DNA of 64,000 bases from Nautilus pompilius (GCA_018389105.1 JACATO010001527.1:217501-281500), one strand, 5' to 3'; shown: positions 45,515 to 58,959, counted from the first letter of the stretch. Program-made: numbers and translations. The notes: generated by a model from the sequence alone, not told the origin.

Positions 45515-47495
45515 ACTCTTTGATGTTTTAATATCTGCCAGCTTCAATTTCCACAGTCACTAAAACGAAACCCCAGAAACAAAGTTTGCCAGCAAATGGT
45601 TGCAATAATGGATGGATGCCCTCACAAGACATTAACTTGCTTTAGCAGTGACATCGTGACTGGAGGACAACAGGCGATTAGTATCTGACAAAGTATTTCT
45701 GATCAAGTTTATACACACACAAAATAGAGGATGATGTCACAAGGAATGTTGGACTTGGGAACAACACTAGTAGAAAGTCCCAAACATATTATTATTGAAA
45801 ACAAATTGAGAGGTTTTTAAAAATTGTCCTGCCACTTTCTAAGTGCAAAATAAGGCTGATTTGAGTTACGGCCGAGCATAAAAACACGCAAACATTTAAT
45901 CCTGACAGGCACAGAATAATATCTTTCCACTAAGCCTAGGTGACTCCTATGCAGTTCAAAAACCCATAAAACCTGTCAACAAACCAAGTTAGCTTACTCT
46001 GGAACTAAAATGGATTTTGTACTAACTCTTATGCATTGTTAATTTCAGAGGGAATACAAGACATTTAAAGTTCCAATACTTTGCGAACATCTGTGGACAG
46101 CACTATACTTCTGTTAAGATGATCATTTAAAAATATCAGCTATGATCAGAGTCTTTGCTGGGTGAGTGGACCATAGTGGAATACCTGTTATTTCTGATAT
46201 CAGACAGACATAAAGCTAATGGCTGTAACAAGTGAAGTTGAGTTATAACCTGCTTAAGCCTAGCATATTTGTCTCTTCTACCAAGGACAACTATAGAATC
46301 AATGTGTCTGGCCCAAAGTCTGATATCATTAATTTTGTTCTAAGAAGAAGAAAATCAGTCCTGAAGCAGCAACAGAAAGTATCCAATTAATTACGTCCTA
46401 CATACATTAGATTGCTAATTCACGATTAGCACTGCAATAGAATCATGTGTAAACATTAAGGAAAAGATTTCATTTCCTGTTAACTTAAAAGTGTTCATAC
46501 AAAGTATATACAAAAAGTGGTATAAGATGTAAAGATAATAAATGGATTGCTTTATTCGACTTTTCATTATAAGAAATTTTTTTAATAATGTAATAAAAAT
46601 ACAGATAAGCTGTTGAAAGAACTCTTTTCAGTCAGTCAATGGACTTCAAGGTTTCTGTAGAGTAACTTATAAGAAAAACTGCTAAGGAAAAGGATACAGA
46701 TAACGTGAAATACCATTGTGATTATTATTTTTCAAAAATGCTGCTACTGAACAGATAAAAACTTAATCTTAGCAGATATGACTGAACAAAAAGTTCATCT
46801 AAAAATGTCGAATGATGGAACAAGTTTACAATAGGTAAAAACCTGATGCTCTGACAATTAATCACATATATGCTAATTCAAATCCAAGTGTGCGCCATTC
46901 AGCACTAGTCTCATCTTTTAAAAAAATACATTACTATTAGTGGGGTCTCAGGCGGTCTTAAGGAAGGAATTCAGATGGTCTAGATAAAACTTAGGAATAA
47001 ACTCTACTCAAACAGCAACAGATTTATTTAAATGGAAAAACGGGACAATGTTATTGAACAACCTGAGAGGAAAAAAAACACAGGATACCCCTGAGAAACT
47101 CAGCAATTTATTTTATTGTTTTATCTGCTATATGTTACCAGTGTCTGATTTATGTGATATCGAAAAAAGAAAGATAGACAAAAAGCAAATTCATTTTAAA
47201 AAGTTTAAAACAAAACCAATCATGCAGCATGGATTTCTGCATAATTAACATAGAATTCAAAGCCTTTCATTAAAAAATATATACATACACACAAACAGCT
47301 ATTAATCTTCTCAGCAAACATAGAGGGAGAGATCCCGGTTCCTCCACATAGAAGGAAATGAAAGCAAAATCGACATGCCAACTGGATCTCCAAATTGCCA
47401 TAACCACCAGTGGTTTAGCTTCTGAAACACTTCCACCAGCTCGAACTGGACCCAAAAATGATGATGATAATCGTTTGATTGATATAAAACATTCC
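44789..47495. other. Gene-free stretch; complex block at 45.1-45.7 kb
   Basis: (TG)n lies at about 45049-45087 and (CT)n at about 45484-45509. Between and around them (45090-45660) the sequence is complex, with GGGATTGATTGTC (PBX/HOX-like), GCCATAAAACG and GCCATTATGGCGGC. This may be conserved non-coding DNA or a short untranslated exon. The rest is AT-rich and unassigned. Confidence 0.4.
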
Positions 47496-48645
47496 ACATA
47501 TTTAGTGCAAGGGTCATTCAAATGAAACCTGGCCAAATGCAATTAAATCAATACTGTTTTCTGCTGGGTTTCATTTGAACATCCAACCGAACCTACACTG
47601 ACTCTGTATTCAGCTTTACAAAGTGATAAGATGAAAATAGAATGATGGAACAAAATACTCAAAATGGGGGGAAAAAGGTTATGATTTTTGAGCTGGACTG
47701 ATAATGTGTAAACAGAATGTTTTAAATCTGTGAATCCTTTTTCTAACTTGAGTGTGGAATTTTCGTTTTGTTTTAAAATTGAAAAATCAAACATCATCTA
47801 TTCTAAGAGCCTCATTTTTATTTACAATGGTACCAAGTAAAGAAATGAGCAAATTCTTTGACTTCCCTCAGATTTCTGTTGGATTCATACCCTAACAATT
47901 TGCTGACAGACCAAATGGGAAAACTGTTATGATATATTGTTAACATAGAGGCAGATGCAGGTTTGATATCATTGCCCTCACAGACAAACTTCTGTGCTTG
48001 AAGACCCTAATATTTAAAGGTCGCTGTGTTTGACTGAAGTAGACTTGTCCACAACTACATGGAATGGAATAAATAGCAGGGATGCATTTAATATCTGTGG
48101 GTCTTTCCCTCATACAAATGAAGATGTCTCAAACTCTGGTCGTCAAAAGAAAACATCAATGGTGAGTTTGTTGAGCATTCCTGAGATTTTATCAGTAGTT
48201 CCTGGAATAAAAGAACATGTAACATTTGATTTAAATTGTTGTATTTTTCCTTAGAAGAGCCTGACTTAGTTTTAATTAACGATTTGTTAAGTTTCTTTAG
48301 CATAAGAATTTGTTTTTGATACTTGACGAACATGTTTGATTTTGTTGAGCAAACTTTAAGAATAACAAATTTGAAAGGTTTGTTGACAAAGAGCAGAGAA
48401 AACACTTTACTTTGCAGTCAGCAGAATAATTGCTATGGAAATCTAAATATTTATCTGTGTTAATTTCTTTACTGTGTGCTGACAGTTTTAAGAAACCTTG
48501 AAAACGTTTTGGTAAATTGTACATCCAAAAAGGAAAGTGAGCTATTAATTTATCCCATACTAAATTGTATGGACAGCCTGATGGAATTAAGAAAAGGAAA
48601 ATACTGTAAAAAGGAATTATTGCATGGCCACACAATTTTGTATTA
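47496..48645 (+). repeat. Unclassified repeat, copy B
   Basis: Copy B is the longest of the three. Its left two thirds equal copy A. Its right part (48360-48640) continues into sequence shared only with inverted copy C, ending near the GGCCACACAA block. It therefore bridges A and C and gives the best estimate of the parent unit (at least 1.15 kb). Minus-strand frames of 105 and 112 codons (48088-48405 and 48297-48635) overlap in different phases and resemble no known protein. Confidence 0.9.
47511..47584. mobile_element. 74-bp palindromic MITE (copy 3)
   Basis: It is nearly identical to the copy at 39948-40021, since it was carried with the A/B duplication. Arms are GGGTCATTCAAATGAAACC and, read inward, GGATGTTCAAATGAAACCC. 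Confidence 0.7.
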
Positions 48646-51344
48646 TCAACAAATCTGATTTGCTTTTATTTGCTTTGAATTCTTTGAGTCTTAGTTCCTA
48701 CCCTGTCAAAAAGGCATCTTCTACCATAGCTGCTTATTTATAGTAAATGTTGCAGGTCTTCTAGTGCTGATTTTTGTTCTCAGAATTTCAGTATTTTGCA
48801 TTTCTCATTCAATCTATCACTCAGAGCATAAAGAGATTTGTTTGGTAATTTTGACAATCTGAAACCAAAGGAAGAGTTTTTTTTCTTATAAAGAAGAGTC
48901 TCTTCTGTCTTCACTGAACGAAGGAAGATAATCTATCAGAAATATTCTAGCATTCTTCAAATTGTCTACCCCAACTCAAAGGCATCAAAATGTTAAATTT
49001 CACAGCTCGATTCAGGAATTTCTTTTCCCACTAAAACCAAGCATCTCTCACACCTGTGTTATTAAGTGCACAGATGTCAGATAACCAGTGAAATGAAATG
49101 GTAGTCAAAACAAGCAATTCTTAAGGTTACATTAAAATATAGACTCAAAATGTCACTGGTGGTAAAGTGGGAAGGCAATCAGACTGACCCCTGTCTAATA
49201 AGTATATTAACACAACACAGGAAGTGCATGTATATCACTCACTCTTGCCATTGGTGGCAGCTTCACTAAACCACTTCATAATCCTATCCTTTCTCTAGAT
49301 AAACAGTACAACTCAAAAACAGCAGTGAAATTAATGGACAAACATTGTACAGGTGTGACATAAAACATGATTCATTTGTCATGGCAAATTTCATCATTTC
49401 TGGCTATCCGTGTCTTAAAACCTGTCCTCAAACTAGGAAACTCACAAAACAGCCTACTCATAGGAAACTGTTCACTTTTTTAGGAAATCTGTAAAGAAAA
49501 TTCACACACATTCTTGGTCAAGAAAATCAAATTTCCATTAATGTTCTTAACTGCAATGATGTTTGTAAATTTTGCTTGAGGTCATGTGCTGACTAATTCT
49601 GTTTGTGAATTTTAGTAAGCATTTTGCAAAATCATTCATAGATCCTACTAATTATACTTTAGTTCAAGAACTTTGAAGTACAAATTTCAATGAACATACT
49701 TAAGCTAAAAAATGTATCTAAAATATTTGGGTTTATGAATTTTCATGAGTAATAAATATAAAATAGCATTCTGAAGCTCATGAAGACATAGTTTTAGAAC
49801 ATGCATACATGGCAACATAATATGCAAATTTGAAATGCTACAAATAATAATAATGATAAACAAAATAACAAATTTTTAACATTAAAAAGAAAATTAATCT
49901 TGAACTTGTATTTAAACATTAAAGGATTAACACACAAGTATATTTTATTACAATAGTTATATCAGTGTTTGGATAACTTGACAAACAAGCAAATCGGTCT
50001 ATCTCAATAGACATCGAACATCGCCAAAGTTTATATGGATCTAGATTTCAATTAGCAGTAGAAATTTCATCTTCACAGAAACTCATCTTCTCCTGCATCA
50101 AGATAGATAGCTATAGTGTAAAATTGTCAGCTCTCAAGATAACCACTTAGTAACTAAGCAAGCATCAAATCTGTGCTCAATATTTCAGCTGGCATCTGTT
50201 TGAACAAAAGAATGCAATATGCAACTACTAAAAAATATACATAACAGATTACTCTGAATTTTAGTTACAAGTGATTATCTGTTCTACATACTAATCAACC
50301 ACGTTGCCACCAATCAACCTGCTAAGTTAAGAATGGAACGTTATAAAAATTGGAAAGCTGTGTATTTTAGGATTTTCTCCAGTGCAGTAGCATTAGTAGA
50401 AGAAACAATCAGAAAATCAACCTACACTTCAGAGATCCTTCACCAATGCCATCATCAGTTGCTCTTGAAGACTGTTTTGTATACAGGAATGAATGACAAA
50501 ATGTAAGTTGATCAGCCAGGGCCTTTTCCCCTGTCCTGAACCCTGGCTGCTGAAATTACAGAATCTAAAACAAGTGACCAGAGGTTTCTTTCAGTCAGTT
50601 CTTTGTATTTAAGATGTTTATTGCTAAAACTCACTTACTTTTCTGTCCTAATTAATCTCATTCCTTTTCCCACTGCATTAGGTGAGATAACACTGAAATT
50701 TTGTTGTTGTTTTTTTTAAATTCTGAATCAAGCTGCACTACTTAAATTTATCCTTTAATGCAGGTAGCCTTGTGCATTTGGGGCTCAAATCTTAGCAGAT
50801 ACTGGTGTCTGGCTCAGACCTATTAAGCCTCTAGTCATTACTGTGGATTTTGGATTGACTTTAAATGGGATACACCTTTCAGAATCAAAATTTTTAAGCA
50901 AGCAAAAGAGTTAAACTTATTATTATTATTATTATTCAGGCTTGATATAATATCTCAATATACTAATCATTTCAATGGCAGTTGTAATAGCTCTTCTTTT
51001 TATTATTATTATCTATATGAAGCTATTTTCTACTGGAGAAAAGCATCATCAAAGACACTGATGAAGTACTGATAGTTCTTAGACCAATCCACAACTTTCA
51101 CCATTAAATGAGTCATCTATATAGCATTTTTCTGTTTGTTCTTTCAAATACTTAAAAGAGAATCAATCATTTGACATGGCTTTCTTTTTAAATGAATGCT
51201 GATCACTCAATGAAAAGGATACATATCCTACTGTTTTTCTTTCTTCTGGTATAATAGAAAATTTACAGGACAATAGTACACATGATTCTTTGTTTCATCA
51301 ATGATTTTCTTTCATTTTTTAGGTTTTTCTATTGTTCATCAGCC
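48646..51344. other. Gene-free stretch
   Basis: AT-rich unique DNA. A (TTA)n run lies near 50918-50936. A possible minus-strand donor (GTAAGTGAG) lies at about 50627-50635, but no convincing exon accompanies it. No repeat family was assigned. Confidence 0.5.
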
Positions 51345-51632
51345 TCTATAAGGGAGACTACCCTGGCAAGAGAGCATGATATAGCAGTTATTCACTAGAG
51401 AACGCAATCCTATGTCACGATGGCCCAACAAAACCAGGGCAGGAAAATCATTTTTAGATGTGGGGAAAAAACTAGAAAGCTCAGAAGAAACCCACATGGC
51501 AGAAGAGCAAGAACAAACCATTGTCAGGGAGGTATGGCAAGTCAAGACAACTCCAACCAGGATTCAAACTCAGGGCTTCAGCCTTGGCAAACCAGTAATC
51601 TAATCAGTGACCAACTGGCCGTCTTTCAGCAG
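51345..51632 (-). repeat. tRNA-derived SINE, family I, inverted, near full length
   Basis: On the minus strand the head has GGCCAGTTGGTCACTGATTA (A-box side) and CTGAGTTTGAATCCTGGTTG (B-box). The body has ACCTCCCTGACAATGGTTTG, then TTCTTGCTCTTCTGCC and ATGTGGGTTTCTTC. The tail continues to 51345. About 288 bp, the most complete family I copy in the window. Confidence 0.75.
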
Positions 51633-53019
51633 GTTTAAAACTACTTAGAAAAATCCATTATAGACAGCACACATTCATATGTAGAGAGTTTATACTCAAT
51701 TCATATCATACAAAAGAAAGAGAAAAAAAGATTACTCTAACAATTTTTTTAAAGAATGAACAGAATCACCATTGCAAGCTTTCCACTACCAGTAATCTTG
51801 CTGTTTCATGAATTTATAACCATAGGCTCAGATAGATAGATATGGATGAACATAGTTTAACAAGAAGTTCTGCTTATTGGATAGGTAATAAACATGAGAA
51901 ATGCTGGTAAGTAGCAAAGCAAAGAGATAACAAGGTAATGTCATCTGTGGTAATATAAACTGCTCTACTGGTTTTACTTCATAATTCTTTGTTATCCATT
52001 AAAATAGCAGCAGCAACAAAACAATTTTAAAATAATCATTAGCAACTGTTGCTAATTATGGAATCAAACTGATTACCAGTTACTTCAGTGGATTAGCAAG
52101 AACTTTTAGAAATAAAATAGTTACAGGGAGGCAGAGAAACAGCAGGACTCATGTCACAGAGTGCCAGAGAAAAGAGATGATCATCACTACAATTCTTATA
52201 TTGATCACAATGATGCTTTTAACTCCATTTATCACTAATACATTCCACTCATCAATAATTCTAGTATTTAGGAAAAGAAAAGTCAGTATCCAATAATGTC
52301 AAGAAATCCCAGATGATTCGTAAATGTTATTTCTGGTATTAGTAATGGTAAAACTGTGGGTACATGCATTTCAGGGTTTAAATTAAGTAATATTAACCTT
52401 TTAGAAAACATTTTGTTACCCAATCTCTCTTCTGCCTTACTTTCCAAAGCAAAAAAAAAATATATTTTCATTGCCTCTAGTATGAGAATGATATTGCTGC
52501 TCATTTGCATACATATGAAAATCTCCATGACAAACGTGATGAACACTAATGCATAATGAGCTTCATGTGTTTGAAATTTAAAGCTCACTTTACATGAAAT
52601 GGGAGTGTTATTATTGATTTGCAAAAGTTGCTAACAGAGCCGGCATCCTGAATCACTAACCACTATGTTTTGCATCATATTTTATGGCGTGGCACAACTT
52701 AATTTCACTTTCAGGATGATAGGATGAATATATTCCAGTTTCCATTAACAATTCTGCACCATTAGCTGCACAGTTAGACTACAACGACATCAATTAACAG
52801 TAAGATGTCCTCGTGCAAAAACAAAGCTCAAGAATTATACTTTGTTTTATTAGGCTTAAGTTTATCGCTGAAACACTGGAAATGAATAGAATCCACCCAT
52901 ATATTACCAACTGCAGAGTAAATTAAAAACAAATAATTCTATTTTCCCCCTCAACAAATAAAGAGATTCATTTTTTTTTTAAACAACAAAGCAAAACAAT
53001 GTCTTCCTTCAAAGATTTA
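51633..53019. other. Gene-free stretch; complex block at 52.5-52.9 kb
   Basis: No gene. At 52490-52930 the sequence is complex and rich in possible factor sites, including CTCATTTGCATACATATG (octamer-like), CACTAATGCATAATG, GTTATTATTGATTTGC and CACCATTAGCTGCACAG. This is a candidate enhancer. The rest is AT-rich. Confidence 0.4.
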
Positions 53020-53869
53020 TACAGGCTGGCCACTTTATTAGGACCTATGTATCCTTTTAGACTTTTGCCCGATCTGAGCTGCAGATACAGCATTCAAGAG
53101 TTTGCCAGAGTGGACAAGACAGCTCCATTGATGGGCAGCTCCGAAAGATTGGTCATTCAAGTTTATTAGCAAAGGAGCAAAGTGAGGAAAATTCCTGCTG
53201 CAAAGGGAACTGTAGCACTAAGCACAGAGTGACGAGAGAAGGAAAAACACAGTTATAAGGATAGTAAAGGCCAACGATCATCAAACAAGAGACCAACAGA
53301 GACATTCAATGCAGAACAATCCACAGCCATCTCCAGCTGTACTTTGCAAAAAAAAAAAAAAGCATTGCAATGCATGGACTATGGCAGTAGGAAGCCATTA
53401 GATAAACCACTGATCATAAAGCGCCTTCTGTGGTACAAGGAGAGCAGACATTGGACCGAGGATGACTGACTAGAGGTGATATGGTCCGACAAGTCAGGTT
53501 CACCCTTTTATACTCAGATTGGAGAAAGCCACATGAATTATTTGACTCCACTTTTATGCCTACCCTTGGCCACTTTGTCCCTTAAGATGCTTCATGTGTA
53601 CCCTGATGGAAATGGCCATTTCCAAGAAAATGCTCTTGGAAACGTGCCTAAAGTGTGTTAATGGTTTCAACTAGCAGAATCCAACTGAGTATCTGTGAGA
53701 TGAACTTTAAAAAAAAAAAACAAAAAACAACACATTCTCCATCACTCACCCAATATATTAATGACCGAATATCAGAACCTTGTAGATTTTAAGCTGTGGC
53801 TATTATTTGGGTAAAAAGTGGCCAAACCTGTTATTAGTTATAGGTCCTAATAAAGTAGCCACCAAGTTA
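53020..53869 (+). mobile_element. Deleted Tc1-like element with TIRs
   Basis: TA dinucleotides at 53020-53021 and 53868-53869 flank ends that read CAGGCTGGCCACTTTATTAG and, inward from the right, AACTTGGTGGCTACTTTATT. Both continue with AGGACCTAT. The interior keeps + strand traces of a Tc1-type transposase: IWSD (first catalytic Asp; relatives have IWSDESRFTLF) near 53480, SDWRKPHE near 53520, and PDGNGHFQENALGNVP near 53600, followed by WFQLAESN. At about 846 bp it is shorter than intact relatives and riddled with stops, so it is non-autonomous and inactive. Confidence 0.88.
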
Positions 53870-54144
53870 TGTTCAGTAATGGAAGATACCTGATTGGAAA
53901 AGAAAATAAGGCTACAGGTGCGATATCCAATTCATATGACAACCAGTGAAAAAAAAAAAGAGAGCAAACCAAAAATTTTCTGTATCATATTTGGCATATG
54001 GTTAAGATCATTACATATCTTTACAATATCGTCAATGATTTATAATCGTGGATGATGTTGCCATGTTACTATCCACACATTTTTTGCTAACATTTTCTTA
54101 TGGAAAAATATTTTAGAATTTAAATTCTAATATAGATTTTCTAG
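53870..54144. other. AT-rich spacer
   Basis: Short unassigned stretch between the Tc1-like element and a SINE copy. Confidence 0.6.
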
Positions 54145-54300
54145 GTATAAGTGATGGAGATTCTACAGGTAACTTGACTGACTTTTACTCTGACCATCAC
54201 TAGCCCCTTCCGAAACATACCTAGGCAGCTTTCTTGGTCACTAAGACCAATGCTCACCCACTCTTTGCCTTCAGGGGTCCACAGAACCCTAAAGTCAGGA
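54145..54300 (+). repeat. SINE body, family II copy
   Basis: It carries AGTGATGGAGATTCTACAGG, then AACTTGACTGAC, then CTAGGCAGCTTTCTTGGTCA and CTAAGACCAATGCTCACCC. This is the family II order. No head was recognised. Confidence 0.5.
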
Positions 54301-57300
54301 TATGGGTCCACAAGCCAAGCAAAAACAGAAAAAAGGCATTGAATAAAATGGTTTTGCAAAACGTTCAGATGTATCTCAAGACATTGAAGTTTTTGAGAAA
54401 TGCTTTTCTGACATTTATACTGGCAATCATTAACTTCCGTTATAGAAACAACTGAGTCCACAGGTATTTCTTATATCACTACTATTTATGGTTTGGTTTC
54501 AGTGACTAAAATCAACCACCAAGCAGATATGAGATAATAAACTACGGCTGTATCGATACATTAAAAAGTGCTACAACAGAAGCAAAGCCACAACATATAC
54601 ACCATACCATCTTGAAAACACAAATAAATACCACCCAGCACTATGCACAACTATGACTCATGTGCAGTCATTTGTGGTTTTCTTTATATGAAATGCATGC
54701 ATGGAGAGCTTTTTACAAAAAAAAAATGTTTAAGTGAAGAAATAAATTTTTTTTTTTTTTTTTTCATCAAACTATAATGGGGTCTCTAAAATGCTGGGCT
54801 TGAATGCTACAAAAATCCCATCTAGCATTATGCTGAAACAATTCTGGGATGGTGAAAAAAAAAACTTGAAAATCAAATGTCGGAAATCAGTCCATTAGTT
54901 TTTGAAGCAAAGCTTTCTCAATGGAGACAACCGTTTTCACATTTTCTTCATTTAATATCATTCTTAGAGAGAAAGATGGAAGAAATGTAAAAGAACAAAG
55001 CAGTCTTAAAAGCACCATGATGAAATGCCATTAACCTTTGCTTAGTTTTTTTTTTTTTTGCTTTAAATTTAGAACAAACATCTACTGCTCAACAAGGCCT
55101 GCTGGGAATGTATCCAAATCCATCAAACCTAAGGTTCAATCCGAAGAGTAATTCAATTACGAATCTGCAAAACACTTGCTTTCAAGAATGGCTCCTCTTC
55201 TCTTGTCAAACAGGATTATTTCCAACATTTACAAAGAATATTTCAGACTTGTTTACTAAATTATCTCCATAAGATGTTAATTAGTGTCATAATTTCAGCT
55301 GGAATGCACTTTAAAGAATTATTTAATTGAATAGGAAAATGCAATCGGGATTTTCTTTTTATTAATAACAGATTTACAGCAAAACATTTGTCAGTTAAAG
55401 GAGACATCAGCTGACAGCATGAAACATTAGATTAGTTCAGACTTGTATAAATCCCTTTTTTAAAAAAATAAAATTTCAAGTCTCTCTACTTTTTTGAATT
55501 ATCATCAACATTGTAATCTTTAAGTCAGAAGCTTGTTTTTTAACTATAAATAGATATATAATTCTTCTATCAGATGTTTCTTAATTGCCAATTTTTCAGC
55601 TTAACAATATTTTAATTAAATTATTCATGCGCATCATTATTTACTAAATCACAAGCAGGGTACGCCAGATCTACTCAGCCTAGCCATTTTGCTGAGAAAA
55701 AACTTATTCTATCACACAAACATACAGATTTTCAAAAAGTAAAGTATAATGAAACAATTAAACTAAAATTGTTTTACCTAAATTCAGCAGGAAATGACGA
55801 CTTTTAAATTTACACAAGGCAGGATTTGTTCAGACTATTAAAAGAATACAAATGAATAAAGCAGAAGTATGCTGCTGCACATGAGAGTCGTATTTTTCTT
55901 ACATGGGAGAGACAACCCTGTTGAAGGAACACACTGTGGTCATCCATTGGTAAGTGCTATCCTGCAACACACAGGGTCTAGGATTTCGGACTTTGCCAGG
56001 AAAGTGCTCACCAAAATTCTTCTTTGCTTAGATGAGGGAAGAAACTGGAGGGAATCTATATCGCAATCTGGTGACGAGCAAAACAAGCCATGTACACTAC
56101 TTAACCAAGTTAACCCTGACTTAGCCAGTGTGCCACCAACCTTATTTTGATAATGATAAATGTCCACAATGATTTACATTTACAAATACATACATTACTG
56201 GCCTCACTTCAAGGTATACATTTTCTAGTAAGAAACAGTGTTATTTACATGCACGCATAATCTGTCCATGTACCATGTACTGGAGTAACCTTTACCGGAA
56301 ACACTACAAAGTCTAACCTGTTTCTGCTTTAAAGCATACAGATCCATCCACAGTAAAGAACTTTGTTGCAATTTTAATTCGCTTTGCATTCCATGAAAGA
56401 TCCAGAACGTAAATTTGCTTTTGTTTGCCACTTTTTATCTTGTGGCTCAACACAATAAAACAAATAACTTTATTTTATTTAACCTATCCATTCAGTCTTA
56501 AAACCATTGATTTTTAGACCCAGGGGGAAGTGAAATATTGTAAACAAATATTTAAATTTGTCTCCATGTTGTCTTTTATTAACTTGAAGCTGTTTTAGCG
56601 ATAATAAATGAACGAATAAATCAAACCCAAACTGTCGATATTCAGAGAGGCCAACTTTCTGATGAAAGGCAACACAGTCACTGAATTACAAGCTAAAGGC
56701 CAGGTGTGAGCATGCATCATTAAGTGCACAGTGATCTGATTAACAGGAGGAGTTTGCTAGAATGCCTGTCGAAACTTGCATAACTTCCTGCATTCTAAGC
56801 CTAAAATTGACATCATTTCCCTGGTGAATGACGTTATATGTTCAAAACCAGGTAAAGTATTAAACTTATCTATATAATTTTTCACACTTACATGTTAATT
56901 AGTAAGCATTTTTCAATATTTTTATTCAAGTCCTTCAGACAAATTATCATATCAATGATCAAAGAATGGGATCCAGAAGTAAAGAAACAAAAATCTACTA
57001 GATTCCTCTATATAAATATACATTTAACAGGTATCCACAAAATCTTAATCTCAGTAGATTGTTTTTTGTACCCAATACAATATCTATCTCCTGACGTGTT
57101 TCTAGTAAGAGAGTTTATTCTGCAGCCTCCTGAGAAGGGTGTGACACTTATGGCTGTTTTCAAAAAATTCTCCATCACCATCATGAGTTGCCTCCCCTTT
57201 AGCAGACATAAATACCTTATATGGCACAAAATTACTAGTGTCAGTTCAAAGTTTGGTCAGAACTGGATCTTTGTCTTCATTTCCAGGGTAAAGATCTAAA

Positions 57301-58959
57301 TGTTCTGCAGATATCTTTAATTTGCTAAGTGAATTTTTTTTGGATTTGATGTTTTGCAAATCCCTTTCCCCCCTTGCATGTAATAACACTTAAGTCTGCA
57401 CCACATACAATGCAAAAGTTTTGCCATGACTTGATGTCCCAAAGCACAAACATGCTTCAGTATATTAAGGTAAAAATTACTGGTTATGTCCAGACATTTT
57501 ATTTTCACTTGTTCAATTCCAGATATTGCAACAACATAAAACACCTGGTTACAAGTAGCTAGTGGAAGTTTTCGAATTACTAACCCACAACAAGCCACCT
57601 TCAACCTGCTTCTGGCATTTGTTAATAGCCATCTCAGATTATTCATTCAGTATCCAAACTCTTCCTATTTTGCATTTTTCTTTAGACTTCTGTATTTTCG
57701 TTTTGTTAGGCATTCATTCTTGATTTTTCTCATCTTCAAGTGTTTTTTTTTAATAATAATAATAATAATAGTCACCAAATGAGTCATTACTGAGAAATGA
57801 CTGTGTATGTGTATGAATGTGTGTATATATATATATCAATGTCATTTACACTTTTGAAAGGTGGATATTATTCAAAGATCACTGCTCTCCTTTTTCCTCT
57901 ATTCCCTATGTCTCCTTTCTTCTCTAACTGTATCAGTCACTTATTTATTTAAATATATTCTCCCAGAATGGTTTAAAAGCCAGAAATAGATCTTTTTTTC
58001 CTTCTTTTTTGGTTTGATGTTAGACAAGCATCTACATAAAGTGTGAAGGACAATCATAAATAACACAGAAATCCTATTTTTACATTATTTATTCTTATTC
58101 TATTTTAACAACAGTGAATATAAATTTCTCCCCATGGCATGTCCTTCCGTGCACTTAAGACACGCATTAGCATTTCTTTCTTCTTTTACTTTTAATATCA
58201 GTGCCACCACCTTTTTTTTCCCTAGCTGAGACAGTGACTAAGTAATGAAAATGAGGTGAACTGTGCCAAGTCAGATGGATAGTCAGGAATAAATTAGTGT
58301 TTTCCAAAGTACAAAATGTGACATTCCATCTCCACCTCTAGCTTGAAGGGCCAAGCAGCATCATATCCTATTTCAATTCAGAATTTATGAACATATTGGT
58401 TTTGGGATGTTGTACGAAATTGTCCCTACAGCAGAAAAAAACAGTGTCGGTCAACTATTAGAAAAACTTGCTGTTCTAAAGAGTATATAATCCTACTAAT
58501 AAGCTAAATAATCACATTATCATCAGCCAGATACCACTGCACTGATGGTATTTCAGCCAGCTTTTATTTGAAAATCCTTAGTATTTATCCCCATCCTAAT
58601 TTGAGAAAGGCCATTGACCAATTAGAGTTCATATTAGACTTATTTGAATGCCTTTTATCTCCAGCATTTGGAATACACATAAAGATCAAAAATTTGACAT
58701 CCTCCCCATTTTAATTTTAGGTGTTGAAGATCAGACCCAACAGAAAAATTGTAATTAGGTCAACTCAGTGAGTGAACAGCAACACATTTTTTTTTACCTG
58801 CCTAATAATAAGAGTTGTAATTACAAATTAGCTAAAATTCTGGCATGATAGAAGAATTTTTTTTCTGTACACAATGTCCACAATGGAGACAAAGCTGATT
58901 AGGGCAAAGTAGGCTGCAATTGTCCACTAGGAAAAAAAATTGCCAATCCTGTGGAAAAT
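54301..58959. other. Gene-free stretch; two complex blocks
   Basis: Long T-runs (54748-54764, 55049-55060) and an (AAT)n run near 57752-57770. Complex, non-repetitive sequence at 54890-55440 (AATTTCAGCTGGAATGC, ACATCAGCTGACAGC) and 56570-56860 (ATAATAAATGAACGAATAAA, GCATCATTAAGTGCACAG) could be regulatory. Open frames of 135 codons (56892-57299, +) and 109 codons (57317-57646, -) match nothing I recognise. Confidence 0.4.

Noticed and set aside
56892-57299. 135-codon + strand frame rich in Ile, Phe and Lys
   Set aside because: Typical of translated AT-rich DNA; no family motif.
57317-57646. 109-codon minus-strand frame
   Set aside because: Looks slightly protein-like (NNLRWLLTNARSRLKV) but no motif could be tied to a family.
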